Origin: Stratiolaelaps scimitus
Taxonomy: Eukaryota; Arthropoda; Arachnida; Mesostigmata; Laelapidae
Length of the DNA stretch: 64,000 nt
Reading direction: 5' to 3'
Assembly (NCBI GenBank): GCA_019614645.1
Contig: JABWDB010000017.1
Location: 1,550,001 to 1,614,000, forward strand
The translations under genes and the position numbers were made by a program. The first letter of the stretch is position 1; each line of letters opens with the position of its first letter. The notes beneath the pieces were generated by a model. The model was not told the DNA's origin. It searched no databases and saw only the letters and a list, made by a program, of their open reading frames with translations. Shown one piece after another: positions 1 to 11,268 of the stretch.

Positions 1-752
1 TCAATGCCACGTAACTGTTTATTCTAGTTATGAAAACGTCTTCACTGAGGCTGGCTCAGCCGGGAGCGTAGGCCCTTGACCTGTGCTACAGTAACGACTA
101 CCACGCCTGAGTAGTTCCCGTGGTTGAACCATTTACGCGTCAACGCGTTTAGGTAGCCCAGAGGCATCGCAGAGCTCTATCGAACAGCATAACAGCTGAC
201 TTGCGGTTGATTGCCGTTCCGCTTTCGAATAAAAGTAGCTGGTCTTTATAATCGTTTTCTATCAGAAATATAGTCATTTTTTGATAAGTTAAACAGCAGT
301 TGATGCTGTATGTATGACCGATAAAATGCTGCTCAATTACGCCTCACCCGTCCGTGCTCATCGCATTCATCGAGCATATGTTGTATATCAAGACAACATT
401 TTTCAAAGGGGAAACAGCCGAAGCATCGGCTTAGCGATGGGCATGATTTTTTGGAAATACGTCGCATGCATTAGTGAGCTAAGATCTTGAGATAATGATA
501 ATATGTACAGTAATGAGTCGGGGTTAAATAGGAATATATACTGGTACTCTTACGACAGATGGTTTGGCAAAATAAAAAAAATGTTAGCGTAGAGTCGTCA
601 TGTCGGCTGTCGGTAATAAAGGTGATGATGCGCTCCATTTGTCTAACCAGTTACAATAATCGATCAGCGTGGCAACATGTGGTCACAGGAGACGAATGTC
701 GCACGGGATCTGGTCACCTGCAAAAAACGCATTGCACCATACAGCAAAATTA

Positions 753-753
<1 letters not shown>
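1..753. other. Non-coding stretch, nothing recognised
   Basis: No supported gene or repeat family is seen here. Short open frames are present on both strands but have no recognisable domains, splice-site pairs or codon bias. The segment lies downstream of the first BIR gene (minus strand), and a reverse-strand AATAAA at 17-22 is too far from that gene to assign with confidence. Confidence 0.4.

Positions 754-820
<67 letters not shown>
754..820. repeat. Long perfect (AT)n microsatellite
   Basis: An uninterrupted alternating AT tract of about 67 bp, the longest pure tract in the window. Other (TA)n tracts of 18 bp or more lie near 5942-5998, 7302-7340, 9733-9768, 16264-16293, 19100-19124, 19230-19255, 33903-33938, 37369-37411, 48667-48690, 49070-49087, 51361-51452, 53211-53231, 54641-54663, 56241-56259 and 57100-57123. 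Such tracts can extrude cruciforms and are TA-rich targets for Tc1/mariner transposons. Confidence 0.95.
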
Positions 821-823
<3 letters not shown>

Positions 824-1413
824 CAAATATAATGCAAACGTTGTCAGCAGATTACGAAAAAAAAACTAACTTTAGCGTTAAGTAAACGTCGATTATAGAT
901 ATAATAACTACTACTACTGTTATGGGTATAATCTAATCTAAGTATATCGGCCTTATGATTTCGCATAAATGTGGACCATTTTCGAGCAGCGAGTGCAAGT
1001 CATCAGAGCGCGTACAGTTTAGTCATATTGTCAAACATTGCTGATGGTACGCTGGAACTGAGAAACATTGCAACTTTCAATGGTATCTCCAGTTAACCCA
1101 AGTACTAGCCTTTGCACGAATTCTACAATTCTCTCAGAATGCTTATGACTTCGTGTCCCGCAATCACAAGCATGATCAGGCATAGTGGTCGGTGAGTGCA
1201 TTATAGGCATTTGTCTGTGTGTCCTTGCCTTGTACATATTTTGTAACCGATAAGTTTCAGAGAAACACTTAACGTGCCATTGATTCAGACCAAATGCATT
1301 CCACGGTTCGCCGAAGCGCCTATGTATATTCGTTCTTACCGTTGGCTGACCACCGTTGATGAGCCGCCGCCGCCACCGCCGGTCGCAACGGCCAAATCGC
1401 ACCGGATATCGAT

Positions 1414-2127
1414 CTACGCATGGCGAGGTGGGCCAGCCTTCGCACTATCCATCACTCGAGTCAGTTGATTAATGAGACGATACATCTCTTTTGTATGTTC
1501 CTGCACTCGACGAGCGCTAAGCACGAGTTGCGATTCGCCTTCGCCATCCTCAGCGTCGAGGGCTGGCTGACTTTGGTCAGTCGAGTTTCGTCGAGCATGC
1601 AGAAGTTGTTGGCAATCGGCTTTGATGATGAGTGCGTTAGCGCGGATCATTCGGACAATCATTTGGCGTTCGATCTTATCGATTTCGGCACATTTGACGC
1701 GAAGTGCACTTGTCTCTTCTCTCAGCTCAGCTTCACGCTCGGCGACGGTGTCACGGTAAGTTTGCAAGGAGTATAGGGCGCGTTTAAGATCTTGGTCATC
1801 CCGCTGATCGAGGTCGTCCTCGATAGCTACCGAATTTAAAACATCGAAATCTTCGGCGGTTAGAAAGAAGTTCTGTCGGATGAACTCGCAGTCAGGCGAA
1901 TGGCGGGCGTGATTCTCGTGGGGAACATCGAATGCGGACCAGCGGTTCAGTTCGATCCCGCAATGGAAACATTCTACCGAGTCATTTTGACCTCGATAGA
2001 AGAAACCCGCCTGCACCAGACGGTAACTCTGGACGACGGACCCTTGCGGCCAGCCGTTATCAACGAACGATCTTGTCCGACTCACAGCGGACTCCATATG
2101 CTTGTGTACAGGTCGGTCGTTCGACAT
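1414..2127 (-). CDS. Single-BIR protein with helical C-terminal tail, no RING (BIR paralogue 1)
   Basis: An intact single-exon frame of 237 codons. I start at the ATG whose complement is 2125-2127 (A at -3); the frame is open slightly further, but only from a GTG. Residues 15-85 form one BIR zinc fold with the exact spacing C53-x2-C56-x16-H73-x6-C80, preceded by the usual Arg-x3-Phe start and the GFFY turn. BIR domains bind the N-termini of caspases or of IAP antagonists, or act in mitosis in survivin-like proteins. From about residue 105 to 195 the chain is charged and probably helical/coiled-coil. There is no RING or UBA, so no ubiquitin-ligase activity is expected. Length, cysteine positions and both termini match the 6206-6919 gene, so they are paralogues. 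At the residue equivalent to XIAP BIR3 Trp323 there is His (H76), so the peptide groove may be altered. A survivin-type role cannot be excluded. Confidence 0.8.
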   Translation of the reverse strand: MSNDRPVHKHMESAVSRTRSFVDNGWPQGSVVQSYRLVQAGFFYRGQNDSVECFHCGIELNRWSAFDVPHENHARHSPDCEFIRQNFFLTAEDFDVLNSVAIEDDLDQRDDQDLKRALYSLQTYRDTVAEREAELREETSALRVKCAEIDKIERQMIVRMIRANALIIKADCQQLLHARRNSTDQSQPALDAEDGEGESQLVLSARRVQEHTKEMYRLINQLTRVMDSAKAGPPRHA

Positions 2128-3540
2128 TTTTTGTGCTTTTATCACAGTAATATGCGGAGGGACAGCAACACGCGCACGAACACACGCTAACAGAGTCGAT
2201 TAGGAATGAAATGTCACCACTCACGCGCAGATAAATCTTTTGGGTTGCTAAACACTCCGATGAGGCAGACGACAGAAGGACACGCCCCGTAATTCTCACT
2301 CACAGATTCAACGACGGACAATCTCCCGTGAATTCGATGAAGCTGGACGTTGTTCACATGACGTCCACAAGTGGTTGAACGATCTGCGACGCATTTGATC
2401 GGCTGTTGCAAGTCTGCAAGTGTCGAAATGGCGCGCCAATGATGGTGCCCATTTTTTTTTAGCTAAAGAATTTTTGTTCCTTTGTTAATGTCTAATTTGC
2501 CGGGCCGACTCACAGCCAACATTGAATGTCCATTGAACTGCCTTCGGGACTGTCCATTTGGGCAGTATAAACAGGGCCATTCGAAATCGCATAAATCTAT
2601 CTCATTTCGCTACGTAGTAATGTATGTGAAATAAAATCACCGCTTGATGTACCTGAAGATTCACTCGTAAGGTTGTGTTGGTAAGCGAGTTAACCGTCTT
2701 CACGTCCGGGCGATGATGTTGATGCCAATTTCGCGAAATATTAATAACACAGACTAATCATTTCACAGCTGGCTGATATTTATGGCCAAATGAATGTCAG
2801 GGTGTTATTAATGTCTCAGTAGGATTAAAACACCGTGGGGTTTGAGTTGACGAACAGGAATCCCACAAACAAGCCAGCCACCCCTGTACTCTGTCCCACA
2901 TATTGATAGACGCATGAGGCCTGACTAACAATCTACTATAACGAGGAAGAAGTTGTTATGTAGTTCGGTTCATTGAAGGAAAGATGAGGTACAAAATGAA
3001 AAGATTTAAATGATTTTCTTATGCTAAGGAAAATCCAAAGAAAGTAGTTCATAGGATGACAAAAATTAAGCAAATCATAGTACCTTCACAGTCGACTAGT
3101 GCCACTGGTGGTTTGTATTGAAATTGCTACGGTTCCACCAATTTAAATTAGACTAACATTACATGTTTCGAGTTATTGTGAGACAATCGAGAGCGAAGAA
3201 CTCATAGGCGCGATTCACGACTCTCTAGGATTTTTGAAACATTTTCAAAAATTGTCGAGTGAAGGGGTGAGTGATGTGAATCGACAACGGGTGATTACTC
3301 ATTTCAACGGATGCCTACGTGATGAGAGGAAGACCCGGAGATCTTACTCTGAGGCAACTGTGGGAACCTTAAAAACAACAGTAAATTAAGGACCTCAAAA
3401 CCGTTCGTTTTCTGCATAGCTCGTCCCCAAGAAGCATGGTTAATAAATGTTCCTCCTATATTATGGGCGCATCCTTTCCATCTTGGATACAATGGCGGAT
3501 GTTTAATTTGCTTCAGGTAGATTTGAACATATAGCAAACT
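2128..3540. other. Intergenic stretch with one SINE fragment
   Basis: This is the upstream flank of the first BIR gene (which reads leftward). Apart from the SINE-B tail fragment near 2495-2560 no gene is supported. No clear TATA box was found within 150 bp of the BIR start. Confidence 0.4.
2495..2560 (-). repeat. SINE-B 3' part (fragment)
   Basis: Read on the minus strand, this segment carries the SINE-B core: a motif close to GGACATTCAATGTTGGC, then TGTGAGTCGGCCCGG. The same core recurs at 59160-59215 (minus), 7860-7900, 17090-17135 and 44415-44455 (plus) and 27945-27985 (minus). Only the 3' part is present, with no tRNA-like head. Confidence 0.55.
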
Positions 3541-3599
3541 CCTCTGGCCTTTGCAGTAAGTTATTGAAAAGAGCTATGTTATACCATTCCAGTTAATCA

Positions 3600-4620
3600 C
3601 TCAGACTGAACGCGGGTCTGACTGTTCGATACAATATAATCTAAGACCTCGCAAGAGATAACATAGGAACACCACAGGGCTCCATTCTTCGAACGTTCGT
3701 AATACTTTTAAATTTTATTCTACGGAAAATTGATAATGATGGTTTTTGTAAAACAATCGCGTACTCGGATGACACCGCTCTGTTGTTTCGCGTGCGGCCG
3801 AGAGACAGAAACAAGAATTTTCTGAAGCGCTTCGTGAAGAAGACGTCATCGTGAAAATGTTCGAGAGTTTCTATCTTGCCATTAACGCAAGCAAAACGAA
3901 TATAACTCTGTTTCGTTCACCACAACGGAACATTGCGATTGGCCAAATACGTTTCCGTGACATTGGGATGCAGTGGTCATCTACGGTCAATGCCTGAGCC
4001 TGGTTTTCAACGAGAAGCTCAGCTGGAAGGATCATTTAAGTTCCTTATTGCCTAAGTGCTACGCCGTAGTGGCCTTTTGCGTCGATTTCGAGTGCTTGGA
4101 GTCCCTACAGAAGATTTGGTGTATCTTTACAAAGCCCTTCTTGTCCCTCTACTCAGCGATGGTATCTCAGTCTGGGGTGGAGGCTACAAAAATGTACTTC
4201 AGAGAGGGGAGATTATACAGAATGACTCGAAGAGACTCTGTTGAGGACGTCCTAGTGAAATTTCACCTTCCTTCGCTGTCATTGTACTCACTGCCCGTCG
4301 TTCTTCTTGCTTTCAAGATATACAAGGACATTATGCCTACAGATGCTGCTTGTCCAATCAAAGCCTGCACCAAACGAACTGCCCGTAGGGCGACAGTGTT
4401 CGAGACACCATTGGCTATCAAAGAATCAAGCCGCTGTGGATTTTTTCCTGCAGAAACTTGCTCGTAGTAATGCCGGATAGCTTCCGATAATTGTTTAATG
4501 GGGCAAGGGCTGAGGACCCCCCAGCCGCAAATGAAAGGCTATGGTGAGCTGTATTCACGTTGTATACCTGTAATACACGTTGCCTACCGAGCTTCAATGT
4601 ATGTTTTTCTATTTTCTCGT
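3600..4620 (+). mobile_element. Decayed CR1/Jockey-like LINE, reverse transcriptase remnant
   Basis: Conceptual translation in several frames gives RT landmarks in order. A GTPQGSIL motif lies near 3671, a YSDDTALLF version of the catalytic YADD box near 3758-3785, then a YKALLVPLL...SVWGGG block around 4125-4180, and a C-terminal block with RRATVFETP and KESSRCG up to 4467. The same blocks in the same order occur in the LINE at 49469-51361, so this is an older plus-strand copy of the same or a close family. Frameshifts and stops break it into short frames, and the catalytic box has Ala replaced by Ser. It is non-functional. The 5' boundary is unclear and the 3' end is set where similarity fades. 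Confidence 0.75.
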
Positions 4621-5963
4621 ATCGTCGAACGTGATCCTCCGCATATAACTAGTCCATGATTTTTAACTAATCCTGAAATCCAAGTATAATGATAACACAA
4701 GATAATTTCGTAAAAGACCAAATTATATGTATTTTTAAATTAATATATATATATATACATATAAATTATGTTTTATTTATTTCAATCGATAGCTTCGTAT
4801 CGTCCATTTGCTCACCCCATTTGCACGAAACAGGTAAAAAAAAAGAAAACCTGGATCATTTTTTAGATCTGATTGTCATTGTTGTTAGCATGTTCGTACT
4901 TAGCAAATTCGAAAATGCAGTCCCCACTTTCACCATGCGAAGATCGTCTTCAGGAGATATATTAAAAATACGATTCGCAATCGTATACGTGACGACGGTG
5001 CTAGAAGTATGCTAAATTTGTACGCAGAAACTAACGGCGATGCGCTAATGACTGGCGTCACGTTGTGTTACCTTTGCTTAGTCGCAGTGGTCCAACTCGG
5101 AGAAGAGCTTAATCATAAGTAAAGAAACTGCAGTTCCGTTAAAATAAAGATAAAACACCTTCGTTGTTCGAGATAACTGATTGCCAGTACACAGATGCTA
5201 GCCATTGGTCAATTCAACGGTTGGCAGTTCAACGCAGGCCAGCGACTTCGGCTTAGACGAGTAAGAAGCTTCTTTGCAGGTCAGGGTTCTCAGTGGAAGT
5301 TATGTGGGATGTCGCCTGTGGACGACGAGGCGTGGAATGTTGGCAGTTAGCAGAGATGGCTAGAACGCGAGATTGAAATGTGTCATTTTTATTCAGCAGA
5401 TCGTGAACCGACGTTCTCCTGATGACTAAGAAACGGCTAATACGCACGCCCTGCAAGAATATCCATTTAAAGCTCAACAAGCAGAATATATTACGCTAAC
5501 AATGAAGCATTTAGGAAGAATGATGAGCAGCTCTCATTAATGAAACGATTGCCAGGTTAGGATGTAGGATCGTGGGATCTGACCTTTACGTGTCCAAAAC
5601 TCAAGGTAAACCTTCAAGGCTAAACTTACCTATACATGCTGCTAAAGCCCTAACGCCAGGTCCGGTATTGTTGTGAATGGTGAAAAACATCTGAAATAAA
5701 ATTAAAAGTGTCATGAACCAAACATGATGATGATGATACGCTTGTGTCCCATTTTTGCGTATGGCCAAGTAGCAGATTGCAACATAGGAACTAGAGATTT
5801 GTTGGAGATTTGAGAAATTATTATTTCTATAATAATAATTATTATTATTTTTGTTTCGAGCTACGTCGGATGTCCCTAAGCGCGGGGTTCTCCCGAGCAG
5901 TGCACGGAACGTTTCAACACAAACGGCTGTGTCTAGTTAGGATATATATATATATATCTTCGT

Positions 5964-5999
<36 letters not shown>

Positions 6000-6205
6000 C
6001 ACAAGTCACTGCAAACTTCCTACAAACGTTTATATCCGTGTGTACTCAGCCAAGTTAAGGAAATGTCTACTGTTTATCTAAACAGTTCGGCAACTTGGGG
6101 GGGGGAGGGGCAGCAGTTTGGGACAATAAAGTACATATTTTTACGAACCTTTGAACATGACGCACTATTCTGTGCAGTAGCATATCGTCGAATCTAAGCG
6201 GCCAC
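4621..6205. other. Intergenic stretch with simple repeats
   Basis: No gene is supported. It contains an AT-rich segment near 4740-4770, an imperfect ATT/AAT tract at about 5818-5850, two adjacent (TA)n tracts at 5942-5998 and a short poly-G run near 6100. It is the 3' flank of the 6206-6919 gene. Confidence 0.4.
5942..5998. repeat. Paired (TA)n tracts
   Basis: Two alternating TA runs separated by the short unique segment CTTCGTCC. They lie about 210 bp beyond the stop of the second BIR gene. Nothing shows that they are transcribed. Confidence 0.85.
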
Positions 6206-6919
6206 CTAGTCCATTTGCCGTGTCAGATTCGTAAGCCTCTTCTCAATATTAATTACGTTTGAAACTAGCACCCATAAGTTGTCGTCAGGCAGTAGAAAGC
6301 CAGTGGTGCTTGGGTCGGCGTCATCACTATGAAGCGGATTTAGTCTTGACGCCTTGTGGTCTTGAGCTACCTTCTTGAACACACCAGACGCCAGCCCTTC
6401 AAACACCTTTGCGGAGGAATCCCATTTTCGAAGATCCTCTTCGCGCTTCGCGAGTTTCGCTCTTTGCTCCTTCAGCTGAAAGTAACGCGCAGTTAGCCCA
6501 TCCGCCCTGCGCTCAATCTCCCTGCCAGCTATTTTGCACTTCAGCTTGTCTTTCCTAGTCAGACCTCTCATAGCCTTTGCCTGAATGTCTGCTATAATCT
6601 CATCCACCGTTGGCGCGACTTCACCATTCGTCTTCGCCTCCTGGTCCGCGGGCAGTCGGAAATGCTTTGCGACGAATGCGCATTTCGGGGACCAGCGGGC
6701 ATGGTTCACCATAGGAACGTCACACCACTTCCAGCAAAACAGAAGAAGATTGCAGTGGTAACAGATGACTTCGTCCTCGTCGCGGGTATAGAAGAATCCC
6801 GCATCGGCTAATTTGTGAGCTGAAACAGCAGATCCATCGATCCATCCGCCCTGCTCGAACGTGGTTAAACGACTTACATACGATTCCATGAGCTTATGGA
6901 TTGGCTTGGCTTCGGCCAT
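6206..6919 (-). CDS. Single-BIR protein with coiled-coil tail, no RING (BIR paralogue 2)
   Basis: Intact single-exon gene of 237 codons starting at an ATG in strong context (A at -3, G at +4). One BIR domain fills residues 15-85, with zinc ligands C53-x2-C56-x16-H73-x6-C80, identical in position to the 1414-2127 gene. N-terminal residues 6-17 (P-x-HK-x-MES-x-VSR) are also shared. Counting from C56, the groove positions corresponding to XIAP BIR3 Leu307, Trp310, Glu314 and Trp323 are Leu60, Trp63, Asp67 and Trp76, so an IAP-binding-motif groove looks intact. Residues about 100-190 are rich in Lys, Arg, Glu and Leu with heptad-like spacing, probably a coiled coil that could dimerise. There is no RING, UBA or CARD. 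Plausible roles are a non-catalytic apoptosis modulator or decoy for IAP antagonists, or a survivin-like mitotic role; the sequence does not decide. Confidence 0.82.
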   Translation of the reverse strand: MAEAKPIHKLMESYVSRLTTFEQGGWIDGSAVSAHKLADAGFFYTRDEDEVICYHCNLLLFCWKWCDVPMVNHARWSPKCAFVAKHFRLPADQEAKTNGEVAPTVDEIIADIQAKAMRGLTRKDKLKCKIAGREIERRADGLTARYFQLKEQRAKLAKREEDLRKWDSSAKVFEGLASGVFKKVAQDHKASRLNPLHSDDADPSTTGFLLPDDNLWVLVSNVINIEKRLTNLTRQMD

Positions 6920-7755
6920 AGTGCTGGTAGACCAAATGAAATAACTACTATAACTAACTGGTGAAAGAATCGACGTCGTATATGCGACACGATAAACAGA
7001 GCAAAGCGACAGAGCTGAATGCGATTACTTGAGTTACTTCAGCGAGTTTTGCTTCAAGCCACTATGAAGGTGACACGGTGGCAAACGATTAAACCACCAT
7101 CTTTGAGAGAGAGCGAGAGAGAGAGAAGCCACTTGTATCGAACAGTTTTTCACGATCCCGAAGTATATGAACGTGCTTATCCACGCGTGCCCGGCAGGGT
7201 GACGTTCCCTTCCTCACGACGGCCTCTGCATAGACACACATGCTCGTTTTAGTCACATCGAACGGCACGTAGTTGTAAAACACCCTAGGATTGAGAGTGA
7301 GTTTATATATATATGTATATATGTATATATATATAAACTCAATCTCATACATTGTTCATATTATTGATTTTATGGAGTTTTGCAGCCACGTGACGTTCAG
7401 TCTGAGTAAAACAAGTATGTGTGTATGTATTATATATATATATATATATATATACTATTATAAAGATGTGACTAACGTGTTATCACTATTATCGTAGTTA
7501 TTACCTAATGTAAACAGGTGGTGGACACGGCCAGACAGCTCATGATTACAAACAAGGTCACTCATTCACTACAAACGAGAGGCAGAACCTTCGTCGCGTC
7601 TGCCGAATATCACACATCGATGAGAGTGGGTTGGGCATATCCAAGTATAATAATGAATACATAGAATACACAGATAAAGAGCTCTCGCCACCACTGCACT
7701 ATCACGATGCAGAACTCCACATCTAAGGAGATCCAAATCTTTACGACCACTTCGA
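6920..7755. other. Upstream flank of BIR paralogue 2 with TA hairpin
   Basis: No coding gene is supported. It holds a GA-rich run at 7106-7128 (pyrimidine-rich on the strand of the BIR gene), a foldback around (TA)n at 7293-7346 and a second (TA)n tract at about 7430-7453. The promoter of the minus-strand BIR gene should lie just above 6919, but no canonical TATA box stands out. Confidence 0.4.
7293..7346. repeat. Inverted repeat enclosing (TA)n
   Basis: A left arm of 20 bases (7293-7312) and a right arm (7327-7346) pair with one mismatch. Each arm is GAG[A]x-TGAGTTTA followed by a TA run, with a TA/TG loop. On paper this forms a stable hairpin or cruciform. Similar structures with unrelated flanking bases are at 19219-19264 and 51345-51404. 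Confidence 0.8.
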
Positions 7756-7759
7756 ACAA

Positions 7760-7905
7760 GATCGTCATAACACCGACACGGGTACACGGGTTCGATCCCC
7801 ACCGCTGTACATTTTCATTTAAAGGATTCCGTCCTATCAAGCAGTACCGGAAGCCAGCTGTGGACTGTGCACGTTAAATGTTGGCCCGGAAAAGTTACTA
7901 TACAG
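7760..7905 (+). repeat. SINE-B copy (tRNA-derived head)
   Basis: A Pol III B-box-like GGTTCGATCCCC near 7795 sits in an arm ACGGGTTCGATCCCCACCG, followed about 70 bases later by the SINE-B tail motif ACGTTAAATGTTGGCCCGG. The copies at 16980-17150 and 27945-28110 have the same head-to-tail order. The 5' half of the tRNA-like head is not clear here. Confidence 0.65.
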
Positions 7906-8074
7906 GTATAGTAATGACATATCATAACATAGCATGAATTAAGCAAACGCCAACGGACCCTCTTGCTTTGTGTCAGCGAACGCCAGGCGAAGTTCCATCT
8001 ATCTCGGAGGCAAAATAGAAGCTTGTCAGTCAACTTGTGCAAAACTACAATACTATATAAATTTATCTGATTGT

Positions 8075-8130
8075 AAAAGTCGGCGACAATCGTAGCATTC
8101 GCCGAACGTGAAATACATCTAAGAATATAG
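8075..8130 (+). repeat. Interspersed repeat C (copy 1)
   Basis: The segment around GGCGACAAT and the string GAACGTGAAATACATCTAA recurs at 47910-47965 with few changes, and its first half recurs at 34297-34320. It precedes a SINE-A copy here, and a SINE-A copy also follows further downstream at 48.5 kb. It is an unclassified repeat with no coding potential seen. Confidence 0.5.
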
Positions 8131-8164
8131 CCTCGTTTATATTATGCATCCTGAATAAAATAAT

Positions 8165-8285
8165 TAAAACAAGGTGCGGTCCCACTTCGAGCCCAGCCGC
8201 GTGACACGTGAGAGAGCTTAAGCACTGTGAAATTGCAGCTCCTTTAATAAGCCAATAAAGCTTTGCCTTTACCTTCCTCAGTGCC
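8165..8285 (+). repeat. SINE-A copy (tRNA-like arm plus LINE-like tail)
   Basis: A tRNA T-arm-like segment (CCACTTCGAGCCCAG, decayed B box) is followed by GCGTGACACGTGAGAG and the conserved tail GCTTAAGCACTGTGAA, ATTGCAGCTCCTTTAATAA, then AATAAAGCTTTGCC. The same order is seen at 38865-38975, 42915-43000 (minus) and 48520-48668. The tail matches the 3' end of the LINE at 49.1 kb. Confidence 0.75.
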
Positions 8286-8289
8286 CAAG

Positions 8290-9730
8290 TGTGGTGGCCA
8301 AAATTGAAATTGCGTTGCCCCTCTGGATATCTCTATAGCTAATCTTCGCATCGAACATTCGGTTGCACGTGGTTCTCCGGTAGCGGACGATAAGCGTTCC
8401 CATCATATCTGAATACTGTCAAATGATTGCATCCCCAGTCCTCTTCGTATTTCGAAGGCTACAGGCTGGAAATCGTACTCATTCATTAATGAGGATTTTG
8501 AGAATTTTCATTCCCAGCTGATGAGTCTGGACTGATTAGCTCCGCCCGTACTACTTCTCAATATTGAATAACCTGCTCTTGTTACCGGCAAACCTTGCAG
8601 CTTAATGCTCGTCCAAGATATTGCAGCCAAGTACGTCAGCACAACTGGGGCTTCCGCGAATACTCTCAGGCTATGAATTTTTAATGTTTGCCCATGATTA
8701 TTATTATTATTGTTATTATTCCCATCGTTTGTTGATATATTCGTTTCAGTTTTGACTGCTCGATTTCTTTCCAGCTGCGGAAATCAAATTCAATCTGTTC
8801 GTTGTTATAGTCCTCAGGCCAGTGTACGACCGTGCCAAACAAAAAATCACCACCATGAGTCATCTGTCACACAAGTCTTGTGTCAATTTCACTCCCGACA
8901 CGTGACGAAAAACCGGTTGAACAGGCAAATCGTGAGGTTGTTCGAAAAAGTCGCGACGCCCGACTAAACTGAGTAAATATAACAACCGCACGGAGTATAA
9001 CGATTCAACGACGATTTCGACGTGCACTCGTGAAATCACCAACAACAACAACTACAACAATAATCACTGATGTGTCTACATCATTTGTGAATACATAAGA
9101 ACAGAACCAACGAGGTCGGCATTTATCTACATTCGATTTACTAGTGTAAATATTACGTAGCGTATACCATTATTACATCGGTCTCTCGTTATCCATTCCA
9201 AGTCACCGCTGTCTCCGTGGCACCACAAGCGAGATCATATCATCATCTTCCGGAGAGCAGCTTTCGCTGACAGATCCCAAATCCTAGCAAACATGATTGA
9301 ATAGAAAAAGCTTCATTTTCAATGTGTCGTCTTTTGGTTCACTTTCGTTCACGTCTACAAACATCAACTATAGCGGATAATTAGATAATCTAGCGGATAC
9401 TTTAGACACTTTATTTGCTATTTATACGCATAAAAAAAACTATGTACTGTACATATACTTGCTTCGTATATACTTGTACTTTATGTATAAAATAGGGGTG
9501 CACTTAAATAGAGTAATAGCTTCCTACTCACTTTCCTAAATGAATAGTTTTATTAATTTAAGTAACTGAAGTAAATGCTATTACTTTATTTAGATTAGGT
9601 GTATGTCCTAATAATTATATAATAGTTCAACAGTAATTATATAACACCATCTGATATATTTGTACGACGATACAGCATGGCTAGTTATAATAACAAGTGA
9701 ATAGTTGGCTCCAAACTATATACATACATA

Positions 9731-9771
<41 letters not shown>

Positions 9772-10890
9772 AAATGAATTAGCACACCGTCAGTTTTTCT
9801 TTACAACATTTACTTTTTCATTATTTACACCGAGGAAATTGTTAAGAACATTTGCTTCTTTCGAAGCATCGTCTCTCATCTCGTCTTAATGTACACTGTC
9901 TAAAAATGACAGTTGCGGACCCCCGCGGATGCGGAGTCTGGTAGTCACATGTTTCAATGTGTCTATCGCATAATTATAGCATTAGTATATCAACAGAAGA
10001 TAGATTTCATCGAATACACTCGAGCGTTAGATGTCTATGAACTCTATGGACAGTATTTCTATTGATTTGATTAATTTGCTTTGACAACGAATTGTTGTTG
10101 TTGCTGTTGTTGTTCTTGTCCACTTACCAATAAGGATTCATCCATGTTTTGCCGAAGCTCTCTGTTGGTCAGTTTTTTACTTCTCTCATCTCGTCGCCAT
10201 TTTATCACATCTCTATGTACGTTGCTAAGTCGCGCAACGGCCACTCCATGTAACTATGAGTAGCAAGGCTGCCTCCTGAGACCTGGCTGGCTATACAAGC
10301 AGCAAGCTGTTGTGGTTAGTCGCATTTGAGAAGTGGTCCTGGTAGATGGTGTGTATATATATATATACCTTTCTGATCGATTCTCATGATCGCGATAACG
10401 GATGTGAGATCGGCGACCTAAGGGTTCTCGCATTATAGAAAGCGATTCAAGCAATGCTTAGGAAGGAAACGTATTGTCGCTACACTGCTTCTCATAGCAG
10501 GTTCCTTCCGTAACTGCGCTACATAATGCTTCTTAAATTATTATAATTATTATTATTATTAAATCTTCATCATTATATTTTCAGATGTGCCGAGCATGCG
10601 TACTCATCTTAACAATTCACCGATATATATTTTAGGCACTGGTTCTGGCACCATAGCATTATATTTTAGCATTAACATAATACAATAATGATCGTGATGC
10701 AGGCGAACTTGATAATGCAAAACGATGCAACTCGCGAAGTCGACTTCAATGGGCGACCTCAATGTCATCGAGATGAGATTGCTCGCACTCTCAGCTCGAA
10801 TACGTGTTTACGAATGAGTTACTCTCATTGTCGCCGTCATTATCATCATTATCGTCACTCATGGAATTTAAGCTATTGTGAAATGGTAAT
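8290..10890. other. Non-coding stretch with microsatellites
   Basis: No gene is supported. Visible structure is limited to a (TTA)n tract at about 8696-8722, an (AAC)n-like run at about 9040-9060, (TA)n at 9733-9768, a (TTG)n run at about 10091-10112 and an ATT run near 10540-10562. Short frames lack domains and splice partners. Confidence 0.4.
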
Positions 10891-10896
10891 TTTCTA

Positions 10897-10902
10897 TTTA
10901 TT
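10897..10902 (-). terminator. Candidate polyadenylation signal for the Diap2-like gene
   Basis: AATAAA on the minus strand about 370 bases beyond the stop at 11269. It is the nearest canonical hexamer noticed downstream of the RING exon. No transcript evidence is available, so this is positional inference. Confidence 0.3.
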
Positions 10903-11268
10903 CTACTATCACTATCGGCTATTCTATGCTGAGATGTGAATAGTGGTAAAATCACGTTCAATATGCTTCGACAGCTACGACTATGAAAACTCAACGACTT
11001 CTTACAACCGCTATGTAGTTGACTACCGGCCCGTTGGCGACGTGGACTCGCTACGAATTGTACTCGGGCTGTCTGCCTCAATAGAGCCTGCAGAATGGTC
11101 GCGTGTTCGTCATCGTGTGTGAGGACGCTAGCATCCTGTGGGATGCCATCATGCGGAATCAACTCGTCTTCCTGTTGGAAAGACCATTTCCAACGGAGAC
11201 GTCTGTTGTCGAATATTGTCATTGTTTGTGAAACGGCCTTGCTTAGCAGCGGGCGCTCTGCGAGCAGC

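Noticed and set aside
1031..1402. 123-codon minus-strand frame just downstream of the first BIR gene
   Set aside because: No domain, overlaps frames on the other strand; more likely 3' UTR or chance.
10791..11222. 143-codon minus-strand frame after the RING exon of the Diap2-like gene
   Set aside because: Lies beyond a family-typical C-terminus (RTFLS stop) and shows no recognised domain; treated as 3' UTR or chance.
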